A stretch of DNA of 64,000 nucleotides, taken from the NCBI GenBank assembly GCA_035048495.1, contig CM068552.1, positions 21,888,154 to 21,952,153 of the forward strand, in the 5' to 3' direction. The stretch comes from Euptelea pleiosperma (Eukaryota > Streptophyta > Magnoliopsida > Ranunculales > Eupteleaceae). A program made the position numbers and the translations under genes. This document shows, one piece after another, positions 48,167 through 58,523 of the stretch (its first letter is position 1; every line of letters begins with the position of its first letter). Below the pieces are notes generated by a model. The model had not been told where the DNA came from. It saw only the letters and a list, made by a program, of their open reading frames with translations, and searched no databases.

Positions 48167-48724
48167 AATGTGATGAAAACATACCATATAGGATTGCAGA
48201 ATAGGCTCCATAATCTTTATAATATATAGACTACTGCTTTCATACTGTAACTTAGAAATACAAAGGAAAGTCTGAGAAGAAAAATGGAACTTGGAAAGCC
48301 AATATAATTAACAGATTAGATGAGATGAAGAATACTGCATCTGTCAGATCAGAAAGTCAAATTTATGGAAAATATAAGGACAACTTTTTCCAGCATTATG
48401 AGATGTAAACTATTTTAAAGTGACAGGTCTACGAACACAAGCCATGATTTGTTCATAACAAATATCATGTGAGCCGTATGGATACTTACATCTACAGTAT
48501 TGTTGTAAGGGCAGATTAGTCATTTAGTTATTATTGCACTTAGTTGTATTTTCTCTCATTCTTAGGGGTATTATTGTCACCCCTAGGAATGTTTAATATA
48601 TATAAGAAATTCTCAAGGTTATTATTGTCAACCCTAGGAATGTTTAATATAAATAAGAACCATTGGGAGTCCTCTAAAACAAACAAACCTCACTTCCTCT
48701 CATCTCTCTTCTTCTTCCTCTTCT
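48167..48724. repeat. 558-bp tandem duplication, first copy
   Basis: The segment repeats at once as 48725-49282, with about 10 substitutions (about 98% identity) and no indel seen. Both junctions carry tct, a short microhomology. It includes a complete 66-nt exportin-7-like exon with splice sites, and part of an LTR. Confidence 0.95.
48185..48250 (-). CDS. XPO7: Exportin-7-like 66-nt exon, proximal copy
   Basis: Exactly 22 codons in phase 0, between acceptor ctaag and donor ATG/GTATGT. It encodes LQYESSSLYIIKIMEPIL plus QSYM, which joins in frame to ERSRL of the next exon, as in exportin-7. A second intact copy lies 558 bases upstream on this strand. Confidence 0.87.
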
Positions 48725-49282
48725 AATGTGATGAAAACATACCATATAGGATTGCAGAATAGGCTCCATAATCTTTATAATATATAGACTACTGCTTTCA
48801 TACTGTAACTCAGAAATACAAAGGAAAGTCTGAGAAGAAAAATGGAACTTGGAAAGCCAATATAATTAACAGATTAGATGAGATGAAGAATACTGCATTT
48901 GTCATATCAGAAAGTCAAATTTATGGAAAATATAAGGACAACTTTTTCCAGCATTATGAGACGTAAACTATTTTAAAGTGACAGGTCTACGAACACAAGC
49001 CATGATTTGTTCATAACAAATATCATATGAGCCGTATGGATACTTACATCAACGGTATTGTTGTAAGGGCAGATTAGTCATTTAGTTATTATTGCACTTA
49101 GTTGTATTTTCTCTCATTCTTAGGGGTATTATTGTCACCCCTAGGAATGTTTAATATATATAAGAAATTTTCAAGGTTATTATTGTCAACCCTAGGAATG
49201 TTTAATATAAATAAGAACCATTGGGAGTCCTCTAAAACAAACGAACCTCACTTCTTCTCATCTCTCTTCTTCTTCCTCTTCT
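48725..49282. repeat. 558-bp tandem duplication, second copy
   Basis: Copy of 48167-48724. It ends inside an LTR that continues to a primer-binding site at 49307-49318, so this copy keeps the original junction with the retroelement. Confidence 0.95.
48743..48808 (-). CDS. XPO7: Exportin-7-like 66-nt exon, duplicated (distal) copy
   Basis: Identical in coding sequence to 48185-48250; the only nearby change turns the acceptor from ctaag to ctgag, and AG is kept. Because the exon is phase 0 and a multiple of three, inclusion of both copies would insert 22 residues without a frameshift. Confidence 0.82.
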
Positions 49283-49830
49283 TCTCATAAACCCTAGTTT
49301 TCTATTTGGTATTAGAGCACTTGAAGACCATGGAATTTTTAAGGTTTAGTAGTGTCGCATGAACAATGTCATGTGAACAGTATCGCATAAACAATGTCAC
49401 GTGAACAATAGAGAGAAGAAACCCTAGATTCTGAAAATCGCACAAGGTGAGTATATTTTCTAGCAATTGTACTGATTTTTTCCAGAATTTTTTGATCATG
49501 TTTTGGTGATGTTTTACCATCTGATTGAACGCGGAAAAAAATCAGTTTTGATCAATAGGATGGCTATTATCTATGGGGAGTTTTTGATGACTCCAATCAG
49601 CAGTTTTCAATCCGTGTTATATTTCTGGACATTTAAAAACTAAGTTCTTGGAGTTTCATGGAGATTTGAAGCTATGGTGAAGTTTTATCCACTCTATGTT
49701 TATCGTCCCCCTATGTGATCTATGTTTTTGGTTCTATTTTGTGTAAAACGACCCTACAATAGCCTTATATTAAGTTGTCAGTAGTTAATGAGGCCTGTTT
49801 TTGTTGTGATTTAGATCATAACCAGGAGAG
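49007..49830 (+). mobile_element. 5' LTR and leader of a copia-type element (truncated)
   Basis: An LTR-like segment of about 300 bp ends shortly before tggtattagagc (49307-49318), an initiator-tRNA-type primer-binding site. Non-coding leader sequence follows, then a junction with the minus-strand copia LTR. The LTR start near 49007 is estimated. No coding domain remains. Confidence 0.5.
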
Positions 49831-50579
49831 GAAGATTTACACAGAGAAGAAGAAGAATGGTTGTGGAGGCAGAAGAAGGTGAAGAGGGAGATTAGGGTTA
49901 GGGAGAAGATGTGGGAAAGAGAAGAGGTTGAATTGTTAATTCAATCCCTCTCACATATTATATATATATATATATGGGTCAGGATTGGGAGACAACATTT
50001 TTGACAACAATTTTGGTGTACCCATATGGAAGATGAATCAATAGCTGATTTTTGGTGAGGATGATCTCCTCACCATGTAGATCACCCCTACAAAAAATCA
50101 GCCTATTCTAAAATTTCTAACCCCATCAAATGTGGTTTTCAAGTTAACGATAAAAATAAACGGTCCATAATTCTTCAACTTGAAAACCAGTTCTACGAAT
50201 ATCGGAATGATTGGAATTTTTGTGAGGATGATCTCTTAACCATAGAGACCGCCCTCGCCAAAAATCATCCCATTCCAATACTTCTAATTTATAAATTGGC
50301 CCGCACCAATTTTTATTGTCAAAAATGTTGTATGAAATTGTTGTCCCCCGATCCTAACCCTATATATATATATATATATATACACAACGGGCGAAAAACC
50401 CCTACAAGCCAAAATCGTGGAGTTAAGTGGTGGGCCCACTTAACTCCCACAAACATAAATCATGGGTTCAGTGGTTGGCCCACTTAATCCTCCTACAAAT
50501 GAATAAAAGAACCCACATGGGAAGTGGGACGTAGCCCACTTATGGACACCCACATGGGTGTACAACATAAACTCCAACA
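49830..50579 (-). repeat. 3' LTR of copia element 4 (split by a TIR element)
   Basis: On the minus strand it begins tgttggagtttatg after the polypurine tract, and it carries repeated cacccatgtggg and taagtgggcc words. It is split at a TA run by the element at 49976-50360. The end near 49830 is estimated from the change in sequence character. Confidence 0.6.
49976..50360. mobile_element. 385-bp TIR element inserted in a TA run
   Basis: The left end gggtcaggattgggagacaa pairs with the reverse complement of the right end (gggttaggatcgggggacaa; 16 of 20). The pairing continues inward through the gacaacatt and ttttggtg segments. Both borders abut TA repeats, so the target duplication could be TA-rich and up to 9 bp (MULE-like) but cannot be measured. 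It is homologous to the foldback element at 38913-39242. Confidence 0.75.
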
Positions 50580-50589
50580 CTCCCCGTCA

Positions 50590-52020
50590 AACTGGTGCGA
50601 AGATATCCATCATGCCCAACTTGCCGATCAGAGTATGAAGAATAGACTTGTTCACCCCCTTTGTGAGTATGTCTGCAACTTGCTCTTGGGTTCTCACATA
50701 AGGAGTAAATCAATCCTTGTTGAAGTTTCTCTTTGATGAAGTCACAATCAACTTCAATATGCTTGGTCCAGTCATGCTGGACTAGGTTATGAGCAATGTT
50801 AATGGCGGCTTTGTTGTCAAAATAAAAACTCATCAGCTCTGTCACCTGGAGTCCCAGTTCCTTAAGCATAATCCTCAACCAAAGGAGCTCACATACACCA
50901 TGTGCCATAGAGCGAAACTCGGTCTCTACACTAGATCAAGCAACAATTGGTTGCTTCTTACTGTGCCAAGAGACAAAGTTCCCTCCGACTAGGGTACAAT
51001 AACCTGATGTAGACCGACGATCAATAACTGCACCAGCCCAATCTGCATCAGTATATGCTTTTGTGACGTCCGAACAATATGCCACGGCTTGGAGAGCCCT
51101 TGAGATAGCGAAGAACTCTGTGAGCTGCCTCAAGATACAATGACCGAGGTGCGTGCATAAACTGACTGATGACACTCATAGCATAATCAATATCAAGGTG
51201 AGGGTGTGCCAAGTATATCAACCTGCCAACCAATCGCTGAAACATAGCAATATCTTCAAGAGAATCGCCCTTCTCTGTTGGTCGAGCACCCAAATACCCA
51301 GTGTCACTGAGTAGATACATAATTCCGTTAAGAAATGAAGATGCCCTTTTGTGACCGAGCAACTTCAATCCCCAAAATGTATTTCAGAGGCCTTAGATCC
51401 TTCGTCTCAAACTCTGAGGACAAGGTCTTCAGCTGCTTTATCTCCGTGGGATCGTTCCCAATGATGACAATGTCATCAACATAGACTATCAGCGCAGTGG
51501 TACTAGTCTGATGGTGCGTCACAAACATGTGATGGACCTGACTCTGCTTGTATCCCACTTGTCTAATCGTACTGATGAATTGCTCGAATCATGCTCTTGG
51601 AGACTGCTTTAGCCCATACAAGGCTTTCCTCAACTTACACACATTGTCGTCACTTCCAGCAAGTTTCAACCCAAGTGGTAGTTTCATGTACACCTCTTTT
51701 GTCAGATCTCCATGCAGAAAGACGTTCTTCACATTGAGCTGATGTAAAGGCCAGGCCAGGACAGGATGGCTAAGGATAGATGAACTCTGACTGTGTTCAT
51801 CTTGGCTACAGGTGCAAATATCTCCTGATAGCCAATCATATAAGTCTGAGTGAATCCCTTGGCGATAATTCGTGCCTTGTATCATTCGACCAATTCGTCA
51901 ACTTTATGCTTCACTATAAAGGCCCATTTGCACCCCACAGGTTTCTTTCCTTTGGATAATAGAACAGGATCCCATGTTTATTTTTCTCGACAGCCTGCAT
52001 TTCATCCATCATAGCTTTTT
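50590..52020 (-). pseudogene. RT and RNase H of copia element 4 (degenerate)
   Basis: On the minus strand: [44 protein letters not shown], then the catalytic YVDD (about 51484) and FETKDLRPLKYILG. Next come RLVGRLIYLAHPHLDIDYAM and RNase H with YTDADWAGAV and FDNKAAINIAHN. Several frames are used, with stops at about 51590 and 50935. Confidence 0.9.
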
Positions 52021-52039
52021 TCCACTTTGGGTGACTGAG

Positions 52040-54833
52040 TGATATTCGCTCAAAAGTGCTTATTTTAAGCAATTATCCTTTTAGCGTTATTGCATTTTCC
52101 TACGTAAAATACTCTATTTACCTACTTTTCTACATAAGAGTCTCTTCTGTTGCGTAGAACACACTTTTCTGGACGAAATGGTATATTTGCATGCATTAAA
52201 CACATTTTCGGAAGTCTAAATATTAAGCCGTTCTGATAAAGTCTCATTACGCGCTTCTTCTGTCGCAGGAAACCCCGATGGGACGATTCTCAAGACTTGT
52301 GGGCCCAAATCGATCATGAAAGCCCATTATCAAAGCTTAACAAGCCCACATGCTATGACTAGAAGATATGGGCCAAATATGGGCTGAATAAGATGACCAA
52401 AAAGCCGGCCCAAAGAACGAAGAGAGTAGGAGAGCCAATGACCAAGAGACGGACCAAAGCGTTTAAAGCCACATGAGTCAGCAAAGAATGATGGTCGACT
52501 CTACTGGAGAAGCGTGAGGATGGTCACAGTGAAGACCAGGGTTCCAGACCCTCCGCCAGTGCTTTTCTCTCTATTTTCTGATACTTTCTCTCTCTCTCTT
52601 CATCTCTCGGTCCTCGAATCTACTGACCTAACCCCAAAACTCCTACCCATCGGCTCTATCTCATCTCCCTTAGCTTTCTGACCATTGGATCTTCCATCGG
52701 ACCGTTGGATCTTCAATCGGACCGTTGGATCTCTCTAGATCCGTCGATTTACCAATCTGGGTCCCAATCAAGTCACCATCCATCCGATCGCCATCAGACT
52801 GTCTGTCACATCATCTTGTGAGACGATGGACATCATCAATCCATGTGGGCCAGTAGCCGGGCCCATCTTCATCGACCCGTTGTCCGACCAGTTAGTGGAC
52901 CCCGCGAATTTCAAAATAATTTTAATTAAATGGGGGGTCCACTAATTGGGGAGATTCCCCATAGAAAAGTAGATTTTTACTTAAAAAAAAAAAAATTATT
53001 TTTCATATTTTTTATTTTCAAAAAATACCCTATTTCCATTAATGGAAATAGGGAGCTTTAAAAGGAGAAGGAGAGGGGTTCGTTCGAACCCTAATCCCTC
53101 TCCCTTCTCCTCCTCTCCTTCCCCAAAAACCCTTCCCTACGTTTTCTTCTCCTTCCCCTTACCTTCTTCTATCTTTCTTCTTCTTCATTTCTTCTTCTTC
53201 TTCATTCTCTTTTCTCGCCGGAGTTGCGCCTGCAACTCCGGCCGTTTTTCTCCTCCATCTTCTCTTCTTGATCTTCTTCTCCTCCTCCAGCCGCTGCCCA
53301 ACCCCCTGCTCACCACGCCACGAACCGTCCTCTCTTTTTCTTTTTTCTTTTTTTTTTTCTCTTTTCTTTCTTTCTTCTTCTTCTTGTCCACAGCCTTCAC
53401 TGGAGTTGCAGGAGCAACTCCGGCAACCTGAACCCGTCTGGTTCCGCCACTGCTACTGCTCCATATCCCCTCTCTTCCACCGCTTCGCCCTCGCCTCTCT
53501 CACAAAAACCAGAAAAATAAATAAAAAACAAGGAGAGAAGTAAGAGAGGAGAGAACGGTGGGTTCCATCTTCCTCAGCCCGCCTGAAACACCACCTCCTT
53601 GCCACCGTCAAGACTTGCTGCTGAAAACCCCCAAACCACTCCTCCTTGCCGCTCCACCTTGCTGCTGCAACACTTCCAGACTGCCTTTCTCCTCTCCCAT
53701 CACCTACTGCACCGCCCCACATCTCAAACCGAGCCGGAGTTGCAGGTTGCAACTCCAGCGAACCTGCTGCAGTAGCTTTTTCATTCCCCTTATCACATGC
53801 GATTTCCCACGCCTCCATCCACACTTGCAGCTCCCACGAGTTGCAGGCCGATCAGCCAGATCTCACATCTGTATGTGAACCACACCTGCACCATCCTCTT
53901 TTCTGCATCACCGTTGAAGCCAGCCACCCACTACAACCATCCTCGTCTCCTCAAGCCCAGCCGTCCTGAAGAGAAGAGCAACCACGCTGCCACCAGCCTG
54001 CTCCACCACCGTTCTTGTTGGCCGAACCAGCAAGAATAGCGTACTCCTCTCCCCACGACTTCATCTCCACAAGCACTTCCATCCCGTGGGATCTCCTTCC
54101 CTCCTTTGACGCAAGATGCATGCTTCTTCCCACCGTCAAGGCTTCAAAGGGATCACCTGATCCACTGCAACACCATCTTCCTCCACACGGGCCGAGCTCA
54201 CCACCATCACCATGTAACCATCTCTCATGGTAAGTTCCTCTACTTCTCTCCCTCACCTCACCTCTTTCTCTCTCTAAGTTATCTTTTTCTCTATCTAAAC
54301 TTTCTCTCTCTACCTTATTTTCTCTTCTCTTTCTATTTTTTTTTCTCTCCTATTCTTAATTTCTCTCTCTAGGTTTCGATTAGTCTTTCCCTTAATTCAT
54401 CTCTCTCTCCATCCATTTCTCTCTCTAAAATCTCCCTCTCTAATTAGCTTTTTTTTTTAATCAGCTTTACTTGAATCTCGATTATATGCATTGTAAACAA
54501 TTCTGATTTAATAAGGAATTTTGATTATGAGTTATGTTTGGATTATTGAGTTCTCATTCCTATTTTGATCAATATTGTTAATGTACACAGTTCTGTTAAA
54601 AATCCAATCAAGATTATTTTAGATCTCACTCCACCATTCTATCAATTTCCGTGTTCAATGTGTTCTTATTTGCGCTAATCCGACTAATCCCGAGTGCGGA
54701 TCGACATCCGACACGAATCCCTATGCTAGAATCTCTGAATTTTACAGGAAATCTCGGATAAATTACAAATTGTGTTGAAGTTAGGGTTTCCGTAACCAAC
54801 GACGCGAAAAATCCCTATTTTCACTGAGTGCAT
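52040..54833. mobile_element. 2.8-kb solo LTR nested between integrase and RT of copia element 4
   Basis: The inserted 2794 bases start TGATATTCGC and end CCCTATTTTCA, with TG..CA ends and partly inverted termini (TGATATT against TGAAAAT). They are flanked by ctgag at 52035-52039 and 54834-54838, a 5-bp duplication. Removing the insert rejoins the conserved integrase/RT linker of the copia in frame. A pyrimidine-rich region (53080-54430) has ORFs of low complexity only. The length suggests a gypsy-type LTR; the family is not identified. Confidence 0.78.
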
Positions 54834-54839
54834 CTGCAA

Positions 54840-56092
54840 CATTAGAAGGCAAAGAAACAGAGGCAATACTAACAAAATTCTGATAAGACGGAGATAGAGT
54901 GATGAAAGACATAATGAGAGATAAGGTACTCTGTACAAGTACGTACACCCTTCCGAAGTGCAACAGGGAGATCAATATTAGGCTCATGTGGTCCTCAGAA
55001 ACAGAAGATGCATGTGGCTCAACAACAAAAATAGGAACTGAGGTAGGGACAGGAGCAATACCTTTAACTGGACTCGAGGGGAGACTCACAAGCGCAGGAT
55101 CAGTGGCTCATCCTTTCTTCTTGTTTTGACGTAGACACACACGTCTGCGTCCGCCGTAATAGTAGAAGTGTCCTTGTCAATAATAGGTTGAGATCCCGAC
55201 ATGGGGACAGACATGGGAATATGGACAGGCATAGGAACAGGAACACTCTCTTCTGCACTATCTTGCTCCCCTTGAAGAGAGGTCCTGTCACCAACGAAAG
55301 GTTTGGACTCAATGAAGGTGACATTTATAGATATAAAGCGACGACAGGTGGCAGGATTATAAAATTTGTACCCCTTTTGATTAGAAGGGTACCCCAAGAA
55401 GATACATTTCAAAGCCCGCGGATCTAACTTGTCCCGAGAAGAACGATGAACATACACATAGCAAACACACCCAAAGACTTTTGGGGGAACAACAAAGCCC
55501 AGACGATCAAGAAGAAAGAGAGATAAATAGGTCTGAAATCCTAGAACACGAGATGTCATACGGTTTTAAGATGGGCCGCATGTAATACAGACTCAGACCA
55601 ATAGTGTTTCAGAACTTGCATGACCAACTGGAGAACACGCTCAACTTTAAGAAGATGGTGATTTGTGCACTCAACAGTCCCATTCTGCTGAGGTGTGAAA
55701 GGACACGAGATCTAATGAACAATGCCATGAGATGCAAAGTAGGATTTAAGGCCCACATCTACGTATTCCCCCCCATTGTCAAAGCGAAGGACCTTGAGGG
55801 TGGTATGGAACTAAGTGGAACTGTCTTATGAAACTCCTGGAAAATGGTGAACACTGCATCTTTGGTTCTCATGAGGTACATCCACTGAAGTCATCAACAA
55901 AAGTAACAAAGTACCAATATGCGAACAAAGAAGTCGTAGGCATAGGGCCCAACATATCAGAATGCACAATGGAAGTAGGAACAATACTTTTATTCTCACT
56001 AATGGAAAAATAAAACGACAATGCTTTGCAAGTTCACATGTTTCACAATGAAAAGGAACTAGCAGAAAAAGAAGAGAAAGTGGGAAAGACAC
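54840..56092 (-). pseudogene. Integrase of copia element 4 (degenerate)
   Basis: The minus strand shows the pre-integrase CETCELAKHCR at about 56052, and a long frame 55559-55089 with FGCVCYVYVHRSSRDKLDPR, CIFLGYPSNQKGYKFYNP and INVTFIESKPF, the standard C-terminal integrase segments. Parts of the core are in other frames. Confidence 0.88.
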
Positions 56093-56427
56093 ACTTTAAG
56101 ACAGATACTGAGACATGACCTAACTGGTTATGCCAAAGCATTAACTGGCCTTTATTGACTCAGCTACTACTACTGATGCTGGATTGGTGTGCAGACGAAG
56201 AGACCGAAGAATCTATGATGTATAAGCCACCATCCTCATGTCCACTGCCAATCGTCCGCCTTGACTCTAGATCCTGAAACACGCAGTGAGAAGGAAAAAA
56301 TGTTACATTGCAGTCAAGACTTTTAGTAAGGCTACTAACGGATAATAAATTAGCAGTGAATTAAGGAACATGGAAAACAGATGACAGAGATAGATCTGGG
56401 GTGGCATGAACATCCCATTTGCCCAAC

Positions 56428-56685
56428 GTTTAAAATTTAGTTTCGGAGGAATGTTTCGATCAAGTGAAAAATCGAGACAAACTCCAAAATGAAACGAAAC
56501 ATTGAAAAAATGGCGAAACAACAAAATTTTGGAAACATTATGAAATATTGCAAATCATGAAATAATATTTTTATTTTTTTGGATTGTATCGTAACGTAAT
56601 GTCTCGGTTTGTCTCGGCGAAACAAACCAAAACATTATGAAACGAAACATACGAAACATTATGAAACATTTCAAAATTTTAAATT
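56428..56685. mobile_element. GAAAC-rich MITE-like insertion in protease/pre-integrase of copia element 4
   Basis: It begins gtttaaaattt and ends aaattttaaat. The first 60 bases (ttcggaggaatgtttcgatc, then aagacaaactccaaaa-like words) align with the element at 8483. No clean target duplication is seen. Confidence 0.65.
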
Positions 56686-57940
56686 ATGACTTTGCTAGAG
56701 ATAGAGGAATAGGTGCCATCAGCTATCCGAACTTTATCACGACCATAATAAATACCGTAACTAGAAAAAATGGAGGACATACCAGTCATGCAATTAGACG
56801 CCCCTGAATCGATGATCCAAGAAGGGCTGGAAGGAACAGTAGAGGCGGAAAAATCAGACCCAATAATTGTGTGAGCAAAGGCAGAGGTGGAAGTGGAAGC
56901 CTGGCCGTTGAGTTGAGCCATCATACGGCGAAGTCGCTCGAGATTTGCAGGAGAGAACGAGTTCATGTCACCAGAGAAGGTAGACACTAGAGCTCCTGAG
57001 TAACGGAGTGTGCTACATGGGAGACTTGTTTAGCCGGGAGACGCTGGCGAGAATTCGGGGCCTGTCCTGAAGGACGTCCATGGAGATTCTAGCAAGTGTC
57101 CTAGATATGGCCCATGCGACCACAATGATCACACTTGGGTCATGGCCGTGCATCCTCGGACATCTTCGGACCCGATTTCTGGCCCTTAGGATTGGCAGCA
57201 GCCAAGGGCAGATCAGTCTTGAGTATCACTCCTACTACGGAGCTGCATAGCTGAGCGGCGACTGTCCTCCCCCTGAATGTAAGCATAAACATGTGCTAGG
57301 GAGATGGGGGCAAGATCTCTGCCAAGAACCTGAATGCGAGCTCCTCAATGCTAAGATGAAAGCTAGAAAGAAACTGAAAGATCCAGGAACGTTCAACCAT
57401 AGCCTTAAAGGATTTAACATCATCTGCACAAACTAAAGAGTAACTCTGGTAATGATGGATCTCCTCCCATTTGCTTCAAAATGAAGCATAATAGGTACCC
57501 AGCTACATCTCCCACTGTCGAAGACATGCAATCTCTTGCTCTAACTCATAGAGCTTAACAAAGTTTCTCACCTGGGAATATGTCTGAGATATAGCATCCC
57601 AAAAATCTTTGGTCGGTGGTAGGAACATGAATCATTTGCTAATCTGGGCTTGCATCGAATGAAGTAGCCAGGGCATCACAGTTAATTCTCCATAACGCAT
57701 ATCCTGTGAGACTTGTCCATCGGATCTGATTTTTTGGCAGCACCGGTCAGGTACTCACTGTAACCACATCACCCGATGTACATGAGAGCGGAAGTCTTCC
57801 ATTCCAAATAGTTTGTAACATCAAGTTTCAATGTGGTGATGGACAGTTGAGGGTTGTGGTCTCCATGAGAACTGTGAGTCATAGAACTATCCTCAGAGGA
57901 AGAGCTAGAAACCCCAGATGTGACCTCGGAGGAACTCATT
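56686..57940 (-). pseudogene. gag and protease of copia element 4 (degenerate)
   Basis: The minus-strand frame starts at the ATG at 57938-57940 with MSSSEVTSG, a Ser-rich segment and LKLDVTNYLEWK. A zinc knuckle CDHCGRMGHI occurs at about 57140-57100, followed by stops. Protease has an intact active-site motif WIIDSGASNCMTG (about 56825-56787). Frameshifts separate the parts. Confidence 0.85.
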
Positions 57941-58077
57941 GAAGCAGAACCACTAGAAATAGCAAATAGTGGATCAGAGGCCCAATATGCGGTGCACCTA
58001 TAGTATGCCCAATATGTGGTGCACCTATAACAGGTTCAACAACATATGCAGTGATGAGCTTCAATTCATGAAAAACG

Positions 58078-58129
58078 AAACAAAATTCAATTATTTTTTC
58101 TTTTTGATAAGTAAACAAAATTCGATTAT
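58078..58129. repeat. 17-bp direct repeat around an 18-bp LINE-tail-like insert
   Basis: aaacaaaattcaattat (58078-58094) and aaacaaaattcgattat (58113-58129) differ at one base. Between them lies tttttctttttgataagt, which on the minus strand reads as a LINE 3' end (acttatc plus A-rich tail), like 16441-16463. Confidence 0.6.
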
Positions 58130-58457
58130 CATCAACTACAAATAGAAATTACCCAAGTTGCCTGCTTGATTTAGGAATAACACCCAACAATCAAGGAATC
58201 AATAATCAACTGATGCAATGACTATTTTAAAGCTGCAATAGACTCGTGTTCAATCTGACTAAATATGGAGTTATGCAAGCATATGAACAATAGTTAAAAA
58301 ATCTGTGGGAAAACAATGGCAGGATCACAATTTACTTATTCTGTATATCACAGACTTATCTTTAAGAGTTATGACTAGCTTGCTTACAATCATAGACCTT
58401 TTCCTAGTCAGATAATAATTATTCTCTAGAATTATGACAGACGGGGATAAGACCAAC
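58130..58457. other. Exportin-7-like intron sequence
   Basis: No coding exon is recognised between the copia element and the next exon upstream in the gene. Confidence 0.4.
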
Positions 58458-58523
58458 CTGGTTCATCTCGGACACAAGCTGATTCAATATCTTCAAACCA
58501 ATTGCATAGTGATCTGATGTTGC
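58458..58523 (-). CDS. XPO7: Exportin-7-like exon (N-terminal region)
   Basis: A 66-nt, phase-0 exon with acceptor ttatcag and donor CAG/GTTGGT. It encodes ATSDHYAIGLKILNQLVSEM plus NQ, matching exportin-7 at about residues 145-166. The following exon of the family (starting around residue 167) is not visible before the copia insertion. Confidence 0.85.

Larger units (their letters stand above)
49830..58070 (-). mobile_element. Ty1/copia LTR retrotransposon, element 4 (minus strand, degenerate)
   Basis: From high to low coordinates: gag (57940-57000), protease (about 56987-56690), integrase (56092-54840), RT (52020-51330), RNase H (51175-50590), polypurine tract (reverse of ctccccgtc at 50580-50588) and a 3' LTR starting at 50579. 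Stops and frameshifts occur throughout. Insertions are a TIR element in the LTR (49976-50360), a 2.8-kb solo LTR between integrase and RT (52040-54833), and a GAAAC-rich element in protease (about 56428-56685). The 5' LTR is not found. It belongs to a different copia lineage from elements 1-3. Confidence 0.9.
15635..58523 (-). pseudogene. XPO7: Exportin-7-like locus, apparently shattered by insertions and exon loss
   Basis: Five distinct exons match exportin-7 in collinear order on the minus strand: 58458-58523 (about residues 145-166), 48185-48250, 47957-48078 and 47788-47875 (about 455-545), and 15635-15765 (about 880-920). The three central exons join in frame with correct phases. No exon contains a stop. 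However, exons for about residues 170-450 and 540-875 are not found in the intervals where they must lie, which are filled by copia, gypsy-like, LINE and hAT sequence. One exon is present twice by tandem duplication. I infer a decayed or rearranged copy; a functional gene with exons I failed to recognise cannot be fully excluded. N-terminal and final C-terminal exons were not found. Confidence 0.6.

Noticed and set aside
53042..54372. Cluster of ORFs on both strands in pyrimidine-rich DNA
   Set aside because: Pro/Ser/Leu-rich translations from low-complexity sequence inside the 2.8-kb solo LTR; no domain seen.
52034..54840. An 8-bp repeat actgagtg around the insertion, suggesting a hAT element
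   Set aside because: The same flanks fit TG..CA ends with a 5-bp duplication, and there are no terminal inverted repeats of hAT type. A solo LTR is simpler.
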